Positions 44,932-53,822 of a stretch of DNA of 64,000 nt are shown piece by piece. Both the position numbers and the translations under genes were made by a program. The stretch lies in assembly GCF_030056665.1 (NCBI RefSeq), contig NZ_JASHIG010000003.1, one strand, 5' to 3'. The notes below the pieces were generated by a model. That model saw nothing but the letters and a program-made list of their open reading frames with translations, did not search any database and had not been told where the DNA came from. The stretch comes from Flectobacillus roseus (GTDB lineage Bacteria; Bacteroidota; Bacteroidia; Cytophagales; Spirosomataceae). Numbering within the stretch: the stretch's first letter is position 1; each line of letters opens with the position of its first letter.

Positions 44932-45729
44932 CTATAGATTCGAAATATATTGTTTGCCACCCAATCCTCGCATTTGTCTTACAATAAAATTGGTTCTACG
45001 TTGTACATAGCCTGAAGGTTTTTTGATCGAAAAACGATTAGGGCTAGGTAATACTGCTGCAATTCTTGCTGCTTCGGCACGTGTCAAAGAATTGGCCGAA
45101 TGCCCGTAATATTTGAGAGAGGCAGCCTCTACACCAAACGTCATTTTGCCTGTTTCGGCAACATTTAGGTATACTTCAAGGATACGCTCTTTTCCCCAAA
45201 TCAATTCGATTAATAAGGTAAAATACGCTTCAAGTGCTTTGCGAACATAGCTTCTGCCTTGCCACAAAAACACGTTTTTGGCTACTTGCTGCGAGATAGT
45301 ACTAGCTCCTTTGATTTTTTTGCCTTTAAAATTATGGCGAAAAGCACCCCACATCGCATCAAAATCGAATCCGTGGTGTTCTGGAAAAAGCTGGTCTTCT
45401 GAGGCAACAACCGCCAAGGCTACTTCTTTCGAAATATTTTCGTAAGGTTCCCAATCTGAATAGATTTCAGAATCGTGTCCATCTGCAATTGCTTCTAATT
45501 TACGGTCGAGCATAGTAGGAGTAAACCAAACGGGTACAAATTTGAAAAACAGTACCAATGCCAACGAGATGCCCAAAAAGTAAAGTATAGCTTTTAAGAA
45601 AAGACGTTGTAGGTATTGTGCAAAAGTATGTTCTTCTCTAAATGCTTTATAACGTTGCCACCAACTAGGTTTAGGCGTGGTTTCTTCCATTGGTTCTTGC
45701 TCAGTGATTTTGAATGTATTTTTTCCCAT
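44932..45729 (-). CDS. mtgA: Monofunctional biosynthetic peptidoglycan transglycosylase
   Basis: The 265-residue GT51 enzyme has one membrane anchor near residues 43-68 (LFLKAILYFLGISLALVLFF) and the family motifs VVASEDQLFPEHHGFD (catalytic Glu in SEDQ), KGASTISQQVAKNVFLW, WGKERILEVYLNVAETG and ARIAAVLPSPNRFS. It polymerises lipid II into glycan strands without a transpeptidase domain. The N-terminal ~35 residues are charged and cytoplasmic. A dispersed repeat lies upstream of the start. Confidence 0.95.
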   Translation of the reverse strand: MGKNTFKITEQEPMEETTPKPSWWQRYKAFREEHTFAQYLQRLFLKAILYFLGISLALVLFFKFVPVWFTPTMLDRKLEAIADGHDSEIYSDWEPYENISKEVALAVVASEDQLFPEHHGFDFDAMWGAFRHNFKGKKIKGASTISQQVAKNVFLWQGRSYVRKALEAYFTLLIELIWGKERILEVYLNVAETGKMTFGVEAASLKYYGHSANSLTRAEAARIAAVLPSPNRFSIKKPSGYVQRRTNFIVRQMRGLGGKQYISNL

Positions 45730-45855
45730 AAAGCAATCTGTATATCAAATGAGGAGTTGATTTGTACGAGTAGATTAGGTTTTTGCCATAAGCGCATGTT
45801 TAAATTTATAAGTTATTCAAAATGGATAATTTACAGATTTTAGTATTTAGTTTTA

Positions 45856-45984
45856 CGAAATCCTATTGTCTGAGCCGTAGGCGAGTTTAGGATTTCTTGA
45901 CTTTCTTTTGTTACTTTTCTTGTGTCAAGACAAGAAAAGTAAGGAGTGGCGAATGGAAATTTCGTTCTTTCGACAAATACCAAA
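45856..45984. repeat. Two-hairpin dispersed repeat, copy 1
   Basis: The first hairpin has arms gaaatccta / taggatttc around gagccgtaggcgag; the second has ttacttttcttg / caagaaaagtaa with loop tgtcaaga. It then runs to cgacaaatacca. The same unit recurs at 57836-57993. Translation of one strand gives CLDTRKVTKESQ, a phrase I recall from spurious ORFs in other Bacteroidota genomes, so the element is probably widespread. Confidence 0.8.
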
Positions 45985-46184
45985 ATTTTTAAACATACTC
46001 GTAAGCTGAGAAACACAAATTTACTCAAAAATATCATTGGTTTTGTGATAATTTCAGGAAGTATTTCTAGAAAAAATACAAAATATTGATTTTGAATGAT
46101 AAAGCATTTTTAGCACTCAGCCTAAGAATAGTCAGTAAAAAAGATTCTACCCAAACTATTGCCTCGGAGAAATGATATTTTGTT

Positions 46185-47312
46185 CTATTCTTCCACAAAT
46201 AAATCTGATGCAATACGGTCAGCAAAAAGTTTTCCTGCTTCCGTGAGTTTGAGTGTATGCTCAATAATTTCAAGATGACCAGCTCTTAAAATTGGCTGAA
46301 GATAGCTTTTTTGTAAATCTAAAAAAGAGCTTCCAAGAATACTATCTAAATACTCAATTTTACAGCCCCAAATTGTTCTTAATCCTGTCAACAAATATTC
46401 ATTGATTTGGTCTTCTTTAGTAAGGATTTCGAGCGTTGCAGGAATAAGCCCTGTGCCGATTTGCTGAACATATTTGGTATTATTGGCAATATTATACTGG
46501 CGACTAACGCCATTAAAACTATGTGCCGACGGACCTATGCCTAGATATTCCTCTTGTTTCCAATAACTGGTATTATGCTTTGAATAATGCTGATTTCGGG
46601 CAAAATTGGATATTTCATATTGTTCATAACCCATTCTTTGAAGATTTTCGACTAAAATACTGAATTGCTGTGCCGAAAAGTCATCGTCAATATTGGGCAT
46701 TTTACCTTGTTTCGTCCATTTTCCAAAAACCGTTTGTGGTTCGATTGTCAGACAATAGGCAGAAACGTGCTGAAGATTGAGCGCTTCAACTTTTGCTAAA
46801 TCTGAATATAAAATTTGGTGGTCTGGTGCTGGAATCGCATAAATCAAATCAATCGTAATATTGTCAATCCCTGCATCTTGTGCCAGTTTGACACAAGTTT
46901 CGGCTTCTTTTGCATTGTGCGCACGATTCATCTGTTTGAGGTGTGGCTCGTGAAATGACTGAATACCAATACTAAGTCGGTTGATGCCAAACTTTTTGAA
47001 AATAGCCAGTTTTGCTACGCTAATATCGTCTGGATTTGCCTCTAAGGTAATTTCGGCATCAGGCAAAATGGTAAATGTTTGGTGTAATGTAGAAAAGATG
47101 GTTTCTAGCGAAGTTTCATCCAAAATAGAGGGCGTGCCACCGCCAAAATAGATGGTCGATATATGTGTGTTTTTGAGGTAGCTTTTTTGTAATCGAATTT
47201 CTTGACAAATTGCCTCAACTACGGCTTCTTTTTGGGATAAAGAGGTACTAAAATGAAAGTCACAGTAGTAACAAGCTTGTTTGCAAAAAGGAATATGGAT
47301 ATATATATGCAT
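46185..47312 (-). CDS. hemW: HemW-type radical SAM protein
   Basis: The 375-residue protein opens with MHIYIHIPFCKQACYYCDFH, whose C10, C14 and C17 are the CxxxCxxC cluster ligands, with Phe following as in HemW (HemN has a fourth Cys). Further motifs are IYFGGGTPSIL, ITLEANPDD, RLSIGIQSFHEPHLKQMNR and YEISNFARNQHYSKHN. HemW binds haem and is thought to be a haem chaperone rather than a coproporphyrinogen dehydrogenase. A -7 match (TACCTTTG on the minus strand, 47365-47372) lies about 53 bases upstream. Confidence 0.92.
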   Translation of the reverse strand: MHIYIHIPFCKQACYYCDFHFSTSLSQKEAVVEAICQEIRLQKSYLKNTHISTIYFGGGTPSILDETSLETIFSTLHQTFTILPDAEITLEANPDDISVAKLAIFKKFGINRLSIGIQSFHEPHLKQMNRAHNAKEAETCVKLAQDAGIDNITIDLIYAIPAPDHQILYSDLAKVEALNLQHVSAYCLTIEPQTVFGKWTKQGKMPNIDDDFSAQQFSILVENLQRMGYEQYEISNFARNQHYSKHNTSYWKQEEYLGIGPSAHSFNGVSRQYNIANNTKYVQQIGTGLIPATLEILTKEDQINEYLLTGLRTIWGCKIEYLDSILGSSFLDLQKSYLQPILRAGHLEIIEHTLKLTEAGKLFADRIASDLFVEE

Positions 47313-47492
47313 ACGTTCGAGTGCGATGTTAATGAAAGCCCCTATTTTCGAGGCAAATAAATAGCAAAGGTAGGAAGTTTATTCGATAAAGTTTTTGAAC
47401 TTTTCCTATAGAGAAAAGAACAGACTTCGATATAATCGCAATCAAATAAGTAGATTCCTTTAAAATAATTTTAGGTTTCGTTATGAAAAAAC

Positions 47493-47500
47493 TAACTTTG
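47493..47500 (+). promoter_or_regulatory. Possible -7 element of rfbC
   Basis: TAACTTTG matches TAnnTTTG and would give a leader of about 43 nt before rfbC. The -33 box is weak. Confidence 0.4.
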
Positions 47501-47549
47501 ATGAATCTCAAAACAAATTAATTAATCAGTCTATTCAATTTCGTTAATA

Positions 47550-48080
47550 ATGCAGTTTAAGACAACAGCCTTAGAAGGAGTTATCGAATGCTATCCAACT
47601 AAGTTCGAGGACGAAAGAGGTTTTTTTTTCGAATCGTACAATCAAAAACTTTTTGAAGCAAATGGTGTTCCAGGTAATTTTGTTCAAGACAACCACTCTT
47701 GGTCAAAGCCTGGCGTAGTTCGTGGTTTACATTTCCAATATGACCCCTTTGAACAAGGAAAATTGGTACGTGTAATCACTGGGAAAGTCATTGATGTTGT
47801 GGTAGATATTCGCCGTAATTCTCCAACTTTTGGTCAACACGCCAAATTTGAATTGGATTCAAACGTGGGCAATATGCTATTTGTCCCTGCTGGATTCGCA
47901 CATGGTTTTGTGGCTTTGGAAGAAACTGTATTTTTGTACAAGTGTACTGAATACTGGCACAAAGCTTCTGAATCAGGTATTATTTACAATGACCCTGATC
48001 TTGGCATCGACTGGGGCGTAGAAAACCCAATCGTATCTTCAAAGGATTTAGTATTGCCAAGCTTTAAGGATTTGAAGTAG
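47550..48080 (+). CDS. rfbC: dTDP-4-dehydrorhamnose 3,5-epimerase
   Basis: The 176-residue cupin has the family motifs FEDERGFFFESYNQ, FVQDNHSWSKPGVVRGLHFQ with catalytic H61, and VFLYKCTEYWHK with the tyrosine acid. It makes dTDP-4-dehydro-L-rhamnose for surface polysaccharide. The usual rfbA, rfbB and rfbD are not adjacent, so the L-rhamnose pathway is dispersed in this genome. A strong terminator follows. Confidence 0.93.
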   Translation: MQFKTTALEGVIECYPTKFEDERGFFFESYNQKLFEANGVPGNFVQDNHSWSKPGVVRGLHFQYDPFEQGKLVRVITGKVIDVVVDIRRNSPTFGQHAKFELDSNVGNMLFVPAGFAHGFVALEETVFLYKCTEYWHKASESGIIYNDPDLGIDWGVENPIVSSKDLVLPSFKDLK

Positions 48081-48135
48081 TCAAAAAGAAAGTTTTTCAT
48101 ATAAAGCTTTCTTGCTATTATCTTGAAAATTATCC

Positions 48136-48186
48136 AAAACAAAACCCCTTCAACGCTATCTATGAGTTGAAGGGGTTTTTGTTTTG
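48136..48186. terminator. Terminator between convergent rfbC and DUF5916 genes
   Basis: Long stem with arms aaaacaaaaccccttcaac and gttgaaggggtttttgtttt; T runs on both strands. Confidence 0.9.
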
Positions 48187-48240
48187 CGCTTGAGATTTGA
48201 TGGAATTACTTATTTGTACCTTATGCTCTGTTTCCTTTTT

Positions 48241-50448
48241 CTAAAATTGCTTCAAATAACTAATTTTGGTAATTACATGATTTTCTACACGCACTCTTTC
48301 CATGTATGGATTAAAGGCTTGTTGGTTGAATACCAGATAGATATAGGATAAAGGTTGGTATTCCCACGAAAACCTAATGTTGTAATTCTGTGAGCTATTT
48401 TCAGAGTTTCTTTGGTAAAATCCTATGAGTTGTAATCTAGGATTAAGCGCAAATCTTCCCTCTATTGAGTATAAATCTACATTGGTCGTGGTTTGATTTT
48501 CTCCAACTTTCGAGAAATGATTTCGGTTAAATCTCCCAGATAATGACACATGAGGCATGGGCGCAAACTGTAAGGTAGCATCGGCGCCGTCCAAATGACC
48601 ATTAAAATAAGAACCTCCCGAATAGCCTACTTGTAAATTGAGTACCCGTGAAGGGTCGGTACTGTAATACATCTGATGACGCACGTAGTTGTATTCACCA
48701 GCTCCAATTTTTACCCCTAGTGGTTCAAAGGCCTCTGTCAAATACTGATAAGTTGGGTTGATACTATATCCAAAGTATCCTCCACTTTGCAGGTTCAGCC
48801 AAATAGGGTAAATTGTCCAAACTCGTTCAATCAGTTTTCCTGTAGAGGCTTGATGGTAGAATTCGGGGAAAATACTTGGTTCCCATGCACGTAGCCATTT
48901 TTTGAAAGGTAGATGTTTTCCGCGATACCACCAAAAAATGCCTGGCGTCGTAGCCACAACATCGTTACGAGAGACAAAGCCCAATTCGGGGTCATAATCT
49001 TTGGTGACAATAGATTGTGTCCACCAAATTTTGAATTGATTATTGACAAAAAAGTATTGCGCATACGCCGACATTCCATTTTTTCCTGTAATACTCGATG
49101 ATGATTGTGATACCAAGGTATTTAAAGAGTGTGTATCCGAAAGTCTAAAAAAAGCATCTACCGTGCTGACGACATTAGTGCCATCGGGTCTATTTTTAAG
49201 GGTTAATAAGCCACCTACACGATTTTGTTTTCCAAAGTTTTCAGAAAAACGTCCTACGAAAAAGTTGGTTGCAGGAGAGTCGCCAAGTTCTTTTTGGCGC
49301 ATCAGTATGGCTCCGAAATTTCTTTTATCAGAACGATATACGATTCTACCTCCAATTTCGATAGGAATAGGGTTACCCTTGTCGTCCAAGCCGATTCGGC
49401 GACTAAAAAACGGCTGAATACGCATATTTCCGCCCGATTCATCAGGATTTCGGCTAATACCTACCCCAAAAAGAGAAGCATTTTCGAGAAAGAATTGTCG
49501 TCTTTCTGGAAAAAATACCGAAAACCTACTCACATTATTTACCTGACGGTCGGCATCTGCCTGAGCAAAGTCGGTATTGATTGTCAAATCAAAAATGGTA
49601 TTTGTATTGATAGCCCACTTCATTTCTCCACCAACTTTGACACTTGTTGCTTCAGGTTTTACCGAAGCATCATAGCCTGAATAGTGGTCGTACGAAGTCA
49701 AGAAATAGGGTTGAAAACGAATATTTGAGGTTGGGGGAGGAGGTTTTAGGTTAGTCAATTTTCCCGCGTAATTCATACGCATCGCTGTAAACGAGCGAGG
49801 AAACGCCGAAAGGGCAGAAACCTCGTTGCTGAGCCTTCTATTTCTGTAGATATTTATTCCCCAATTTTGAATAGAATCTGCTGTTTTCGGATAACGAAGA
49901 GTTTGCCAAGGAATCGCTATTTCGGCCACCCAACCCGAATCACTTCGGCTAGTACGTACACGCCAAAGTCCATCCCAATCCATATCATAATATAAATCAT
50001 CGAAGGATAGCAAATCGCGTTGCACGCCATAAGGGTTAGTTCCTAACGAAATTGCATTTCGTTGGTCATTAAATCCATCAAATGACAGCATGATTAAATC
50101 GTGCTGGAGGGCATTGAAATCTCGTTTGAAATCGGTGGCTCTAATGGCCTTTTTCCCTAAAGAATCCTTTGAAATAATACCAAAGTATAAAAAATGGTTG
50201 TTGTACAACACTTTCACCTCAGTTTGGTGATTGGGTTTGTTGCCTTGGAAAGGTTCTATTTGGATAAAATGTGGCGAACTCGGCGCTAATTTCCATTCTT
50301 CATCATTGAGTAAGCCATCGACTTTTAGTTTATGATGTATCTGAATAGCTCTAAGTTCTTTTTTGATGGAATCTGGCTTAAATACTTCAGCATCTTGTGC
50401 ACTTACCCCAGTCCAAACCAATAATAGTGGGAGGAGAAATCTTTTCAT
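48241..50448 (-). CDS. DUF5916-domain outer-membrane protein with CBM9-like domain
   Basis: The 735-residue protein has a signal peptide (MKRFLLPLLLVWTGVSAQ). An N-terminal CBM9-like beta-sandwich at about 30-230 (KVDGLLNDEEWKLAP, YFGIISKDS, SDSGWVAEIAIPWQTLRYP) follows, then the DUF5916 region with TNTIFDLTINTDFAQADADRQ and FPERRQFFLENASLFG. The final half has alternating amphipathic strands typical of a beta-barrel, ending KISYLKQF. Family members are common in Bacteroidota; their substrate is not known. A role in carbohydrate or hydrolytic metabolism at the outer membrane is only inferred from the CBM9-like domain. Confidence 0.9.
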   Translation of the reverse strand: MKRFLLPLLLVWTGVSAQDAEVFKPDSIKKELRAIQIHHKLKVDGLLNDEEWKLAPSSPHFIQIEPFQGNKPNHQTEVKVLYNNHFLYFGIISKDSLGKKAIRATDFKRDFNALQHDLIMLSFDGFNDQRNAISLGTNPYGVQRDLLSFDDLYYDMDWDGLWRVRTSRSDSGWVAEIAIPWQTLRYPKTADSIQNWGINIYRNRRLSNEVSALSAFPRSFTAMRMNYAGKLTNLKPPPPTSNIRFQPYFLTSYDHYSGYDASVKPEATSVKVGGEMKWAINTNTIFDLTINTDFAQADADRQVNNVSRFSVFFPERRQFFLENASLFGVGISRNPDESGGNMRIQPFFSRRIGLDDKGNPIPIEIGGRIVYRSDKRNFGAILMRQKELGDSPATNFFVGRFSENFGKQNRVGGLLTLKNRPDGTNVVSTVDAFFRLSDTHSLNTLVSQSSSSITGKNGMSAYAQYFFVNNQFKIWWTQSIVTKDYDPELGFVSRNDVVATTPGIFWWYRGKHLPFKKWLRAWEPSIFPEFYHQASTGKLIERVWTIYPIWLNLQSGGYFGYSINPTYQYLTEAFEPLGVKIGAGEYNYVRHQMYYSTDPSRVLNLQVGYSGGSYFNGHLDGADATLQFAPMPHVSLSGRFNRNHFSKVGENQTTTNVDLYSIEGRFALNPRLQLIGFYQRNSENSSQNYNIRFSWEYQPLSYIYLVFNQQAFNPYMERVRVENHVITKISYLKQF

Positions 50449-50651
50449 TAATTATTTAGGATAGTATGTGAGTTGAGATTAAACGTTGAAAGAGAGGCGT
50501 AGAGATATTTTTGTAAAAGTCAGATAATCAAATGATTGAAGGTGTAATGTGGACTGTTTAATAGAAAATAGGCAAAGAGATAGCAATGTAGTTTTAAACG
50601 AATGTCTATATTCTCTTTGCCTAAGTTAGTAGGTAATATAAAAATCAAATT

Positions 50652-50740
50652 TTGGCTTTCGACTTTCAGCAATGGGCTTTCGGCAAAAATATTCCCAATA
50701 AATGCAAAAAAGCTTTTTGGCTTAATGCCTAAAGCAGACG
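50652..50740 (-). repeat. Dispersed intergenic repeat, copy B
   Basis: Contains ggctttcgactttcagcaat then gggctttcggcaaaa and gcctaaagc, the reverse complement of parts of the repeat at 21078-21200. It fills most of the 302-base spacer between the DUF5916 gene start and the isomerase-like gene stop. Confidence 0.55.
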
Positions 50741-50750
50741 ATTGATAATA

Positions 50751-51620
50751 CTAGATAGAAAGCTTTTTCATGTATTCAGCGTCATATTTTAAGCTAATCA
50801 ATGACGATTCTGGATATTCCTCTTGTTCAACCATGAAATACTTCATGCCATTGTCTAGTGCAGCTCTAAGCGTTTTTTGCATGTCTACGCTACCTTTGCC
50901 AAGGTCATTTTGAACGGGCTTACCATTTTCTTTTTTGTAATCTTTTACATGACAAAGCTCATAACGCTTGCCATATTTTTTCAAGTGTTCTGCTGTATTT
51001 ACACCAGCCACATCAATCCAGCACAAATCCAATTCGAACATTACCTTTGATGGATCAGTATTTTCCAACAAATACTCTTGAGGCATTTTGCCGTCTAATA
51101 AGTGGAAAGAGTAATCGTGGTTATGATAACCAAATTTCAAGCCAGCTTTGTTTACTTGCTCACCCACTTCGTTAAATTTATCTGCGATGCGCTTCCAGTC
51201 GTCCCAAGTTTTTTGAGCACCCAAGTAAGGACAAAGGATATATTTCAAGCCAGCCTCAGCTGCCAAGTCAATACTCTTTTTCAACTCCTCTGGTTTTTTG
51301 ATTTCGCCTGTATAATTGAAGTGTGTACTGACCATTTTCACACCAATATCGCCCAAAAAAGTTTTGATTTCCTTAGGTGTCATACCCCAAAGAAACCCTT
51401 TTGCACCACCGTAGCTTTCAAATTGTTTGTAACCCATTTGTGCCAATTGAGTCATCACGCCTTTAGGGTCTGTTGGCAACACATCACGAACACTGTACAA
51501 TTGCACACCAAAAGTTTTGATGATTTTGCTATTCGAATTGGCGAATAAGTCTGAAGAATTTAGCGCGAACGCTCCAGCGGCAAGTAAGCCTGATTGCTTA
51601 AGAAAATTTCTTCTTTGCAT
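50751..51620 (-). CDS. Sugar phosphate isomerase/epimerase-like protein, exported
   Basis: The 289-residue protein starts with a Tat-like signal (MQRRNFLKQSGLLAAGAFAL with RRNFLK) and continues as an AP-endonuclease-2/xylose-isomerase TIM barrel: FGVQLYSVRDVLP, KYILCPYLGAQKTWDDWKR, FGYHNHDYSF, FELDLCWIDVAG, HVKDYKKENGK and MVEQEEYPE. The acidic and His residues at strand ends fit metal binding. Such periplasmic TIM barrels often act on modified sugars, but the substrate is unknown. A terminator-like hairpin lies between its probable -7 box (51684-51691) and its start codon. Confidence 0.88.
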   Translation of the reverse strand: MQRRNFLKQSGLLAAGAFALNSSDLFANSNSKIIKTFGVQLYSVRDVLPTDPKGVMTQLAQMGYKQFESYGGAKGFLWGMTPKEIKTFLGDIGVKMVSTHFNYTGEIKKPEELKKSIDLAAEAGLKYILCPYLGAQKTWDDWKRIADKFNEVGEQVNKAGLKFGYHNHDYSFHLLDGKMPQEYLLENTDPSKVMFELDLCWIDVAGVNTAEHLKKYGKRYELCHVKDYKKENGKPVQNDLGKGSVDMQKTLRAALDNGMKYFMVEQEEYPESSLISLKYDAEYMKKLSI

Positions 51621-51644
51621 GAGTTTGGATATAGTTTAAACGTA

Positions 51645-51691
51645 AAACAAAACCCCTTTGTGGGGTTTGGGGATAGTTATTTACAAAATTA
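51645..51691 (-). promoter_or_regulatory. -7 box followed by terminator-like hairpin in a 5'UTR
   Basis: On the minus strand TAATTTTG (51691-51684) is followed by hairpin arms aaacccc / ggggttt and a TTTTGTTTT run before the isomerase-like start at 51620. This is the layout of an attenuator, though no -33 box was seen and the structure could be a leftover terminator. Confidence 0.4.
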
Positions 51692-51906
51692 AGGACAATA
51701 ATCTGTTTCTTATCAGTAGTTATTGGGGTAGCTATAATTTGTTGGTGTCGGCGTTTGTAAAATTATATTAGTTTCAAAAAATAATCGAATAAAAACTTAA
51801 ATCATAAATCAACAATCTCTGAGGGTTTTATAGCTCAAAAACTAAACAAACCTGTAATTTTGTAGCTGTTAATGCGTCTCTGCACGAACAATTCATAATT
51901 TAATAT

Positions 51907-51914
51907 TATCTTTG
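51907..51914 (+). promoter_or_regulatory. Possible -7 element of pyrR
   Basis: TATCTTTG matches TAnnTTTG and ends only 6 bases before the pyrR ATG, which would give an almost leaderless mRNA. No -33 match was found. Confidence 0.3.
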
Positions 51915-51920
51915 CATCCA

Positions 51921-52457
51921 ATGCAACGGAAACTTATTCTTTCAAGCCCCCTTTTAGAGATTACTATCAGCCGTCTCTGTCAAGAATTGATCGAGAATCA
52001 CCAAGATTTTACTGATAGTGTCATCATTGGTTTACAACCAAGAGGTATCTTCTTTGCTAAACGTATTCAAGAAGAATTGTTAAGCATTACAGGCAAAAAT
52101 ATCCCATTAGGACAATTAGATGCTACTTTCTATCGTGACGATTTTCGTCGCCGTGAGCCCCTCAAGCCCAACGCTACTAAAGTACCTTTCTTGATTGAAA
52201 ATAAGAAGGTCATTTTAGTGGATGACGTATTGGCTACAGGTCGTATGGTACGTGCTGCACTAGATGCAATGACGGCATTTGGTCGCCCAGATAAGGTGGA
52301 ATTGTGCGTGTTGATTGACCGTATTTACAACCGTGATTTACCCGTAAAACCAGATTACGTTGGAAAAAAGGTAAATACTATTGATACCGAAAAGGTATTG
52401 GTTGAATGGAAAGAACAAGGCCATGAAGCCGATAGAATTTGGTTGATTACAAAATAA
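51921..52457 (+). CDS. pyrR: PyrR regulator / uracil phosphoribosyltransferase
   Basis: The 178-residue type I phosphoribosyltransferase has VIIGLQPRGIFFAKRI, DATFYRDDFRRREPL and the PRPP loop VILVDDVLATGRMVRAALDA. In Firmicutes PyrR binds pyr mRNA and attenuates transcription; it also has weak UPRTase activity. Its place directly before pyrB supports the pyr link. The ATG at 51921 is chosen over a TTG three codons upstream. No PyrR-type anti-antiterminator was evident before the gene. Confidence 0.92.
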   Translation: MQRKLILSSPLLEITISRLCQELIENHQDFTDSVIIGLQPRGIFFAKRIQEELLSITGKNIPLGQLDATFYRDDFRRREPLKPNATKVPFLIENKKVILVDDVLATGRMVRAALDAMTAFGRPDKVELCVLIDRIYNRDLPVKPDYVGKKVNTIDTEKVLVEWKEQGHEADRIWLITK

Positions 52458-52537
52458 TCTGATGGCACGATTCTTTTTGAGTCGTGTATTTTTTTGACTT
52501 ATTTCATCGCATACTGCGTTTTGAGCTATATATTACC

Positions 52538-53461
52538 ATGCAAAAATTAAGCACTCGCCATCTTTTGGGTATCAAAGACCTAACTCCTGAAGATATCGAA
52601 CTCATTATGGCTACTGCCACTGAGTTTAAAGAAGTTATCAATCGTCCAATCAAAAAAGTGCCTTCGCTTCGTGATGTGACAATTGCTAATGTATTTTTCG
52701 AAAACTCAACTCGTACTCGTCTTTCTTTTGAATTAGCAGAAAAACGTCTTTCTGCCGACACCCTAAGCTTCTCTGCAGCGGGAAGTTCTGTGAAAAAAGG
52801 AGAAACATTACTGGATACGGTCAATAACATTTTGGCCATGAAAGTAGATATGATTGTGATGCGTCATGCTAGTCCAGGAGCACCACATTATTTGTCAAAA
52901 CATATCAGTGCGAATATTGTCAATGCAGGTGATGGTACACATGAGCACCCAACTCAAGCATTATTAGATTCATTTTCGATGAGAGAAAAGCTGGGAGATT
53001 TAGCAGGAAAGAAAATCGCGATTATCGGAGATATTTTACACTCACGTGTGGCATTGTCTAATATTTTTGCCTTGAAAAAACAAGGTGCTGAAGTTATGCT
53101 TTGCGGCCCTTCTACCTTGATTCCACGACATATTACTGAGCTAGGTGTAACGGTTTGTCACGATGTTAAAAAAGCCTTGGCATGGTGCGATGTAGCCAAC
53201 GTATTGCGTATTCAGTTGGAACGTCAGCAAATTAAATATTTCCCGTCTTTGCGTGAATATTCTTTGTACTATGGCATCAACAAAAAAATGTTGGATGAAC
53301 TGGATAAAGAAATCGTACTAATGCACCCAGGTCCCATCAACCGTGGGGTTGAGCTTACCTCAGATGCTGCTGATTCTCACCATTCTATTATTCTGGATCA
53401 AGTAGAAAATGGTGTGGCAGTGCGTATGGCAGTGCTATATTTGTTAGCAGCGCAGAACTAA
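52538..53461 (+). CDS. pyrB: Aspartate carbamoyltransferase catalytic subunit
   Basis: The 307-residue enzyme makes carbamoyl aspartate in pyrimidine synthesis. Carbamoyl-phosphate binding uses FFENSTRTRLSFELAEKRL; other motifs are AGDGTHEHPTQALLDSFS and MHPGPINRGVELTSD. The start at 52538 (MQKLSTRHLLG) is preferred, since 18 upstream codons are unlike the family. It is cotranscribed with pyrR (80-base gap) and no pyrI regulatory subunit follows, as usual outside the enterobacteria. Confidence 0.95.
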   Translation: MQKLSTRHLLGIKDLTPEDIELIMATATEFKEVINRPIKKVPSLRDVTIANVFFENSTRTRLSFELAEKRLSADTLSFSAAGSSVKKGETLLDTVNNILAMKVDMIVMRHASPGAPHYLSKHISANIVNAGDGTHEHPTQALLDSFSMREKLGDLAGKKIAIIGDILHSRVALSNIFALKKQGAEVMLCGPSTLIPRHITELGVTVCHDVKKALAWCDVANVLRIQLERQQIKYFPSLREYSLYYGINKKMLDELDKEIVLMHPGPINRGVELTSDAADSHHSIILDQVENGVAVRMAVLYLLAAQN

Positions 53462-53715
53462 GGATTAGTATTGAATTGTGAGGGAGTATTTAGTGTATAA
53501 GTATTTTAATAATAGGTTTTTATATTAGATGTGACTTTTGAGAGTTTCAGCATCAATACCCAAATATTCATCAAAAAAGGCGTTCGGAAATCTCATTTCG
53601 AACGCCTTTTTTGATACTATCTTTTAAAATGACACATCTTTAGACTCAAAATATTACGTCTCTACAAGTGGAATGTATCTTAAAATAATCACTCAATTAC
53701 AAATCACTAAATGAG
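53462..53715. repeat. MITE-like composite repeat, copy R4
   Basis: Holds a long hairpin at 53570-53615 (arm core caaaaaaggcgttcg, one bulged base) and the right arm acgtctctacaagtggaatg then taatcactcaattacaaatc ending at about 53711. The left arm is degenerate. As at R1-R3, it lies between convergent genes (pyrB and the glucosaminidase), but its central stem sequence is different from theirs. Confidence 0.75.
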
Positions 53716-53822
53716 TGAGGAATCATGTTAACTTAGCTTTAGTTTGTTGTGGGTAATTCAAAAAATCAAAATACTGAGATTATGGACGCAAAGTACGGAT
53801 ACATCTTTTATTTACCAATGAT

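Noticed and set aside
45840..46037. 65-residue ORF containing CLDTRKVTKESQ
   Set aside because: It reads through the dispersed repeat; a similar false frame occurs in the copy near 57.9 kb.
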